Assembly (NCBI RefSeq): GCF_001556865.1 | Contig: NZ_LSJY01000158.1 | Location: 1-27,799 of the forward strand | Direction of reading: 5' to 3' | Source: Sphingobium sp. CCH11-B1 | Lineage (GTDB): Bacteria > Pseudomonadota > Alphaproteobacteria > Sphingomonadales > Sphingomonadaceae | DNA length: 27,799 bases | Shown: positions 23,337-27,799 of the stretch, piece after piece | Position numbering within the stretch: position 1 is the first letter of the stretch | How the letters are laid out: each line of letters begins with the position of its first letter | Made by a program: the position numbers and the translations under genes | Notes under the pieces: model-generated | The model's input: only the letters and a program-made list of their open reading frames with translations | Database searches by the model: none | What the model was told of the DNA's origin: nothing

Positions 23337-25876
23337 CACACTGCCTCCCGGTTGGCTTGGCCGAGGAGGAGCGGTGCGCGCTCCCCGAGAATTTCCGCCG
23401 GATCGACACCGGCGAGTTCGCAGACCGCCTCGAGCGGCGAGCGACCGAGGCGCAGCAGCGCCTCGAAGGCGGCGACTTCGGTGGGGGCAGAAGTGTTGAT
23501 CCAGTAGCTGAAGGGATCGACCACTAGCCGCGCGATGCCGAGGCCCAGCGGGCTATCGATGAACACTTCGGAATAGTTGGGCTTGTTGTTGCGGACCGAT
23601 TTCAGCAGCTCGAGAACGAAGCCCGAATAGTCGAGGATCTTGTTCTCGACCGCCTTGTCGTAAGTGCTGCCCTGCAGCAGGAAACGGGTCGCGGCGTTTT
23701 CGAGGATGACCTGGCCGGTGCCGCCGAACAGCAGCAGGTCGTTCATCGACTGCATGACGATGCCGAAGCTGCCCTGATATTTGCGCGCGCGGCGATACCC
23801 TTGCCCGAAGGCTTCGGCGAGGCGCGAGAGATCCTGCCCGTCGGTGCGGGTCATGAACTGGGCGGCTTCGTCGCAGAGCACGAAGCGCGGGCGGTCTCTC
23901 CCAGAGAGGTAAAGCTCCTGGGTGACGGCATTCACCACCACCATCACGACCACGTTGAACAGGTCGGGCATGTTCTTGAGCCGTTCGAGCTCGAGCACCA
24001 CGAATTCGTCGCTGGAAATATCGAGGGTGGACGGCCCGTTGAAATAATGCCCATATGCGCCGTCCGACCCGAAATCGCGCAGGTTGAAGGCCAGCTCGCG
24101 CGCGACTGGCACGAGATGCTCGACCCGGTCGAGGTCGCTCGTGGTCTGGGCGGGATAGGCGCCGAGCCAGTCGCGCACTGCGTCTATCCCGTCCTCGGCA
24201 CGGCCCGAGTCGATCGTCCACTGGACGGCGGATTTGAGCAGGTTCCATTCCGAGGTCGAGACCCCCTTGCGGGTCGCGGCATTGGCCATCTCGGCGACGA
24301 TCGCGACCGCCATGGCGATCGCCGACTGGCGGTCGTCGCCGTCGAGCGCGAACCCCATGTCGAAGGGGTTGAGCACGAGGCGTTCCTCGCCGATGTCAAT
24401 ATAGCGGCCCGAGCACAGTGTGCAGAGTTTGCGGTAGGAGCCGCCGATATCGATGATGCGGATGAGCGCGCCGGACGCGTAATATTGCTGGCAGAGATTG
24501 TTGAGGAGGAAGCTCTTGCCCGCACCAGACTCAGCCGAGACGATGAAATTGTAGTTGTTGATGCGTGGGTCGAAGAGATCGAGCGTGATGAGCTGGCCCT
24601 TGCGGCCGGTATAGAGCAGCGCCGGGCGCCCGCCGCCGCGAAAATCGGTCTGGATCGGCGCCATCAGCACCGCGGCCTTGACCGGCATGCGAAAGTCGCG
24701 CTCGAGCATGCGCAGCGTCTTGCCGTCGGGATAGAGCCCGAACGGAAGGCTCATCGGCAGCAGCACGGGATTGAGGTAGCTTTCCTCCTGCATCATGAAG
24801 GGTAGGGGTTCCGCTTCCCACAACCGCTTGGCGCGCGCCGCCATCTCGCGCGCCTGGGCGCGGGTCTGACCGAACACCCAGACCGTCGGGATCACCCGGA
24901 CGAAGCGGCTGTTGCCCGCTTCGTCGAGAACCCAGCCGATCTCCTCAATCTGCTTGCCGACTTCGACCGCGAAGGAACCTGCCGCCTTTTGCGCCGAGAG
25001 GATCTGTGCGCGCTTGTGGATCTCGAAAGCCGAATGATCGAACAGGACGTTCAGGGTGTAAAGGAACGGCCCGCCGATCTGGTCGCTGTCTTCGGACGAG
25101 CCGCGCATGCCGCCGGTCAGGCGATTGGCGCGCTCGGCGCTGATCCTCCGCGCCGGCGCCTTGGGCGTGAGGCAGCGCGCAACCTGATTGCCGAGAAAGA
25201 CTTCCGGACCCTCGAACAGCAGGTTGGGACCGGCATCGATGATCTGCTTGCGCAAGGGGCGGGGCTCGCTGCCATCGCTTGAGCCGCCCGTGAAATTGCC
25301 GGGCGCGGCCTCGAATACCCCGTTGAACACGCGGCGGTAAAAACTCATCATCTCTTCCGGCGGCAGCGGTACGATCCCGAGCTTAGCGAGCTGCTCTTCG
25401 ATCTGTCGCCGCGTATCCTGACCCAGCGGTTTCCGCGTCTTGACGGCAAGGATGGTGCGGAAATTGCGGATCGGGATGCCGTGGAGTGCGCGCAGCCCGT
25501 GGCGGCCTTGCCGCAGATACTCGTAGGTCCTCCGCGCCGAGGCCTGGATCAGCGGATCATCGCGGGTCTTGAGGTCCAGAAAGGCATCGAGCGCATCGTC
25601 GATCAAAGGATCGGCGAAACTCATGATCTGGAGCACTGAGCCCGGCTCAAAATGAATGTTCAAAAGGCCAAGCAAGGCACTGTGAACATGTGCGAACATA
25701 TAGGCCGAGGGCACCAGCTCCCAGGCATAGCCCCAGCCATCGTCGATGGTGAGGAAGGCGCCTTCCTGCTCGACCCAGGCGACCAGCGGCAGATGGTCCG
25801 AATAGGAATCGCGCGCGACATGCCGGCGCAAGGCGGCAAAGCTGAGCCCGCCGGTCTCGTGAGCCCGCGCGCTCAC
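23336..25876 (-). CDS. traC: F-type conjugation ATPase TraC (VirB4-like)
   Basis: An 846-residue cytoplasmic or membrane-associated ATPase that powers pilus assembly, close to F TraC (875). GTG 25876 overlaps the traV stop (GTGA). The N-terminal half is the TraC/VirB4 N-domain (about 25-430). Walker A is AESGAGKS (448-455), Walker B is RFVLCDEAAQF with Asp669-Glu670, and the sensor-like segment IVMQSMNDLL follows at about 706-715. The motif LNPFDMGF (502-509) is typical of VirB4 relatives. All catalytic residues are present, so it should be active. It ends in the start of the 108-aa gene (TGATG). Confidence 0.97.
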   Translation of the reverse strand: MSARAHETGGLSFAALRRHVARDSYSDHLPLVAWVEQEGAFLTIDDGWGYAWELVPSAYMFAHVHSALLGLLNIHFEPGSVLQIMSFADPLIDDALDAFLDLKTRDDPLIQASARRTYEYLRQGRHGLRALHGIPIRNFRTILAVKTRKPLGQDTRRQIEEQLAKLGIVPLPPEEMMSFYRRVFNGVFEAAPGNFTGGSSDGSEPRPLRKQIIDAGPNLLFEGPEVFLGNQVARCLTPKAPARRISAERANRLTGGMRGSSEDSDQIGGPFLYTLNVLFDHSAFEIHKRAQILSAQKAAGSFAVEVGKQIEEIGWVLDEAGNSRFVRVIPTVWVFGQTRAQAREMAARAKRLWEAEPLPFMMQEESYLNPVLLPMSLPFGLYPDGKTLRMLERDFRMPVKAAVLMAPIQTDFRGGGRPALLYTGRKGQLITLDLFDPRINNYNFIVSAESGAGKSFLLNNLCQQYYASGALIRIIDIGGSYRKLCTLCSGRYIDIGEERLVLNPFDMGFALDGDDRQSAIAMAVAIVAEMANAATRKGVSTSEWNLLKSAVQWTIDSGRAEDGIDAVRDWLGAYPAQTTSDLDRVEHLVPVARELAFNLRDFGSDGAYGHYFNGPSTLDISSDEFVVLELERLKNMPDLFNVVVMVVVNAVTQELYLSGRDRPRFVLCDEAAQFMTRTDGQDLSRLAEAFGQGYRRARKYQGSFGIVMQSMNDLLLFGGTGQVILENAATRFLLQGSTYDKAVENKILDYSGFVLELLKSVRNNKPNYSEVFIDSPLGLGIARLVVDPFSYWINTSAPTEVAAFEALLRLGRSPLEAVCELAGVDPAEILGERAPLLLGQANREAV

Positions 25877-26517
25877 CGGCGCGGCTCCTTGCGGGGCAGT
25901 GGTGTTGCAACCGAGGGCGCTAAAGGTGCGGGTGCCGGATCAATGCTGTCGGCGGATTTTTCGCGCAGCTGGCCAAGCACCGGAAGTTGGCTGGCGGGCA
26001 ATACCGGTTCGACCAGATAGCCGCCGACCACCCAGGACGGGCGCTCGAGAATCGAATAAACGTAGCGCGGCATATAGAGCCGGTCGGGCCGCTGCCGGTC
26101 TGCATAAGGGAGGATCAGGGTGCGCACGGCCTGGCTGGGCTTGAGCATCGGGGTGACGGGCTGGTCTATCAGCCCTTGCAGCTCGCGATAGACGCTGTCG
26201 CGGTAGGTGCCATAGGCCTTGCCATGCGTTGCCGCGGTCGTGGCGTCGGCCGCTGTCGCATTGCTTCCGCGCAGCAGTTTCTTGTCACGCGTGACCGCAG
26301 GATCGGAGCGGGGGCTGCGGCCCGCAACTGCATCCTCATAGGCCTTCTCAGGGTGGATGCACTGGCCGTGATCGCTATTCTTGCAGGAGAACTTCTCCGA
26401 ATAGGGTGACATCAGCGAGCCGACCGTGGCACAGCCGCCGAGCGGCAGCGCGGCCGCAACGAGCGTGAGCGGCAGCAGACGGCTGAGGCGCGGCCGGACG
26501 ACGGGCGGGTGCTCCAT
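25873..26517 (-). CDS. traV: F-type conjugation outer-membrane lipoprotein TraV
   Basis: A 214-residue lipoprotein, longer than F TraV (171), expected to form the outer-membrane core complex with TraB and TraK. The lipobox LGGC places the lipidated Cys at residue 29 from ATG 26517, which has GGAG eight bases upstream. A second in-frame ATG at 26553 touches the traB stop (TGATG) and would add 12 residues; its signal would be unusually long. After the lipobox comes the TraV Cys pair segment FSCKNSDHGQC (about 43-53), then a variable Ala/Thr region and the conserved RTLILPYADRQRPDRLYMPR. The C-terminus is Pro-rich. It overlaps the traC start (GTGA). Confidence 0.92.
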   Translation of the reverse strand: MEHPPVVRPRLSRLLPLTLVAAALPLGGCATVGSLMSPYSEKFSCKNSDHGQCIHPEKAYEDAVAGRSPRSDPAVTRDKKLLRGSNATAADATTAATHGKAYGTYRDSVYRELQGLIDQPVTPMLKPSQAVRTLILPYADRQRPDRLYMPRYVYSILERPSWVVGGYLVEPVLPASQLPVLGQLREKSADSIDPAPAPLAPSVATPLPRKEPRR

Positions 26518-26552
26518 GGCGGATTCTCCGAAACTGGGGTGGGGCCGGGGCA

Positions 26553-27799
26553 TCAGAACTTGGCTCCGGCGCTGGGCTTGATTTCGAGGGTCACGCCCTC
26601 CTGGATGACGACGACCACTTCCTTGGCCGCGCCGACCTCGACGATGGGGCCGGCCTGACGGGCGAGATCGAGGTAGAAGTCGGTCAGCTTGTCCGAGGAT
26701 TTGGATAGGCCGCCGGCGATCCCGGTCTTGGCGGCATCGCCGGCGTTCAGCGTGCGCACCGTGCCCAATGCCGAAGTCGAGGTCTCGCCAAAGGTGCTCT
26801 CGACCGACTGGCTGATCCCGCTGATGGTGCCGGCGATGAAACTGCGCGCGAGCGCGGCGCCGGCACGGGTGACGACCTTGCCCGACAGGCCCTTCTTGCC
26901 ATCGGCATCGACGAAGAAGCCCTTGACCGGCTGATCGACCACCGAATGCTCGTCGAAATCGACGCAGGAGAGTGAGACCAACTGGATCTCGACGCGCTCC
27001 TTGGCGAGGCTGCCCGTCGCATTGCCGACGACGAAGCAGCCCGACAGGTTCGCCTTGACGTCATTGGGAAGCACGGCGGGCGCCTGGACGCGGGCGATGA
27101 TCGGTTCCGGGTTCGACGTCGCGTCCCGGCTCGCCAGCGCGTCCACCCCGGTCAGCAGCCGCGCCTTCATGAAACCAGGCGGCAAATAGATCGTCCGATT
27201 CTTTTTTTTCGAATCCGGCCCATTTCCCGATGCATCCTTGGGCAGCACCGGACTGGTTGCTCCGCCGATCGAGCCGACGACCTTTTCTACCGGTGGGGCG
27301 GGAGGTGCGGCCGGCGGTGCGGGCGGAACCGGCGGCGAAGGCAGTTCCGTATCTACGCCTCCAGGCGCACCGCCCGGCGATGGTGGGAAGGCCGGCGCAC
27401 TGCCCGGCAGCGCGGGTGGCAGGTCGCCGCTGTCGGCTCCGGCAGCATCGCCGCTGGGCATGGCGCCGTGGGGCACGACCTTGCCTTCCTCGATCGCGGT
27501 GATGCGGTCGCCGAGCAACTGCTGGCCGTCGATGACCTTCTTGAAATCGCCGCGCAGCTTCTCCTCAAGGCTGTCGCCGCGCAGGCCTGCGCCCATATCA
27601 AGCTTGGAGGCGGCGGGTGCGGGCGTGCTGCCCTTTTCGCTACCGGTGCTTGCCGAATAGAGGCCGTAGCCTAGCACGCCGACCGCGCCGGCCAGTGCCG
27701 CCTGCTTGATTCGGAGCTTCGCGCCCGAGCCGAGCGCGTCCCAGCGCGCTTTCCAGGCAAGCGGCGCAGGGCCGCGCTCGCCACGGATGCCGTCGACAC
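26553..27799 (-). CDS. traB: F-type conjugation core protein TraB (VirB10-like), 5' end outside window
   Basis: An inner-membrane core protein spanning to the outer-membrane complex. The frame is open to the window edge (414 codons visible), with coding-like sequence upstream of the in-frame codon at 27677 (LAWKARWDALGSGAKL), so that codon is internal and the true start lies outside. In order: a cytoplasmic stretch, one helix (about IKQAALAGAVGVLGYGLYSA), a coiled-coil-like segment (EEKLRGDFKKVIDGQ), a Pro-rich linker (PPALPGSAPAFPP onward), then the TrbI/VirB10 domain starting at IYLPPGFMKARLLTGVDA. F TraB is 475 residues, so perhaps 50 are missing. An eight-A run precedes the VirB10 domain. 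Confidence 0.93.
   Translation of the reverse strand, partial: VDGIRGERGPAPLAWKARWDALGSGAKLRIKQAALAGAVGVLGYGLYSASTGSEKGSTPAPAASKLDMGAGLRGDSLEEKLRGDFKKVIDGQQLLGDRITAIEEGKVVPHGAMPSGDAAGADSGDLPPALPGSAPAFPPSPGGAPGGVDTELPSPPVPPAPPAAPPAPPVEKVVGSIGGATSPVLPKDASGNGPDSKKKNRTIYLPPGFMKARLLTGVDALASRDATSNPEPIIARVQAPAVLPNDVKANLSGCFVVGNATGSLAKERVEIQLVSLSCVDFDEHSVVDQPVKGFFVDADGKKGLSGKVVTRAGAALARSFIAGTISGISQSVESTFGETSTSALGTVRTLNAGDAAKTGIAGGLSKSSDKLTDFYLDLARQAGPIVEVGAAKEVVVVIQEGVTLEIKPSAGAKF
27202..27209 (-). repeat. Eight-A homopolymer in traB (possible slippage site)
   Basis: On the - strand the codons read TCG AAA AAA AAG AAT inside traB, an eight-A run in GC-rich DNA, flanked by GATTC/GAATC. A one-base slip either way would lead to a stop within about 50 codons, cutting off the VirB10-like domain. 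Function is not shown. Confidence 0.6.

Noticed and set aside
23801..24805. 334-codon open frame on the + strand
   Set aside because: Antisense to the ATPase core of traC, including both Walker motifs. No ribosome site or recognisable domain.
26553..27677. A complete 374-residue TraB starting at 27677
   Set aside because: The same frame stays open to the window edge and encodes plausible cytoplasmic sequence and the front of the membrane helix, so the start is outside.
1..27799. Insertion sequences, CRISPR arrays, tRNA or rRNA genes, oriT or attachment sites
   Set aside because: No transposase or integrase frame, no regular repeat-spacer array, and no recognisable RNA gene. The gaps between genes are too short to hold them; an att site cannot be ruled out by eye.

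Overview
The window is GC-rich DNA of proteobacterial type and is almost entirely coding. It joins two functional blocks that face each other: a copper/silver resistance cluster on the + strand (1-9172) and a long run of F-type conjugation (type IV secretion, tra) genes on the - strand (9179-27799). GC-rich codon use, many GTG starts, 4-base ATGA/GTGA overlaps and an F-like tra set with extra unknown genes suggest an alphaproteobacterial (possibly sphingomonad) plasmid, chromid or integrative conjugative element. That host guess is inference; no replication, integrase, rRNA or tRNA gene is present to settle it.

Copper block (+): the 3' part of the Cu(I) P-type ATPase copA, a His-rich DUF2933-like membrane peptide, the MerR regulator cueR, two small secreted Cys/Met-rich proteins, a GC-rich hairpin, the tripartite Cu/Ag efflux system cusC-cusB-cusA, a CusF-like metallochaperone lipoprotein, and an unknown two-helix membrane protein. 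CopA should move Cu(I) from cytoplasm to periplasm, the small Cys/Met proteins and the CusF-like protein should bind it there, and CusCBA should expel it across the outer membrane. CusA, CusB, CusF and CueR all keep their metal ligands; in CusA and CueR they fall at the same residue numbers as in E. coli.

Conjugation block (-, transcribed from 27799 toward 9179): traB (5' end outside the window), traV, traC, three small unknown genes (108, 86 and 79 aa), traW, traU, an unknown 120-aa gene, a two-gene traN (644 + 373 aa), trbC, an S26 signal peptidase, traF with a CxxC motif, a second CxxC thioredoxin-like protein (TrbB-like), traH and a large traG (1246 aa). Together these cover core complex (B, V), assembly ATPase (C), pilus assembly (W, U, TrbC, F, H) and mating-pair stabilisation (N, G). 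Coupling protein, relaxase, oriT, pilin, traL/E/K and exclusion genes are not in the window.

No gene-free stretch exceeds about 140 bases. The two blocks converge with 6 bases between stop codons and no terminator between them. I saw no insertion sequence, CRISPR array, RNA gene or attachment site. The least explained parts are the small-gene island between traC and traW, the 120-aa gene with an EF-hand-like loop next to a split traN, and the two secreted Cys/Met-rich proteins in the copper block.
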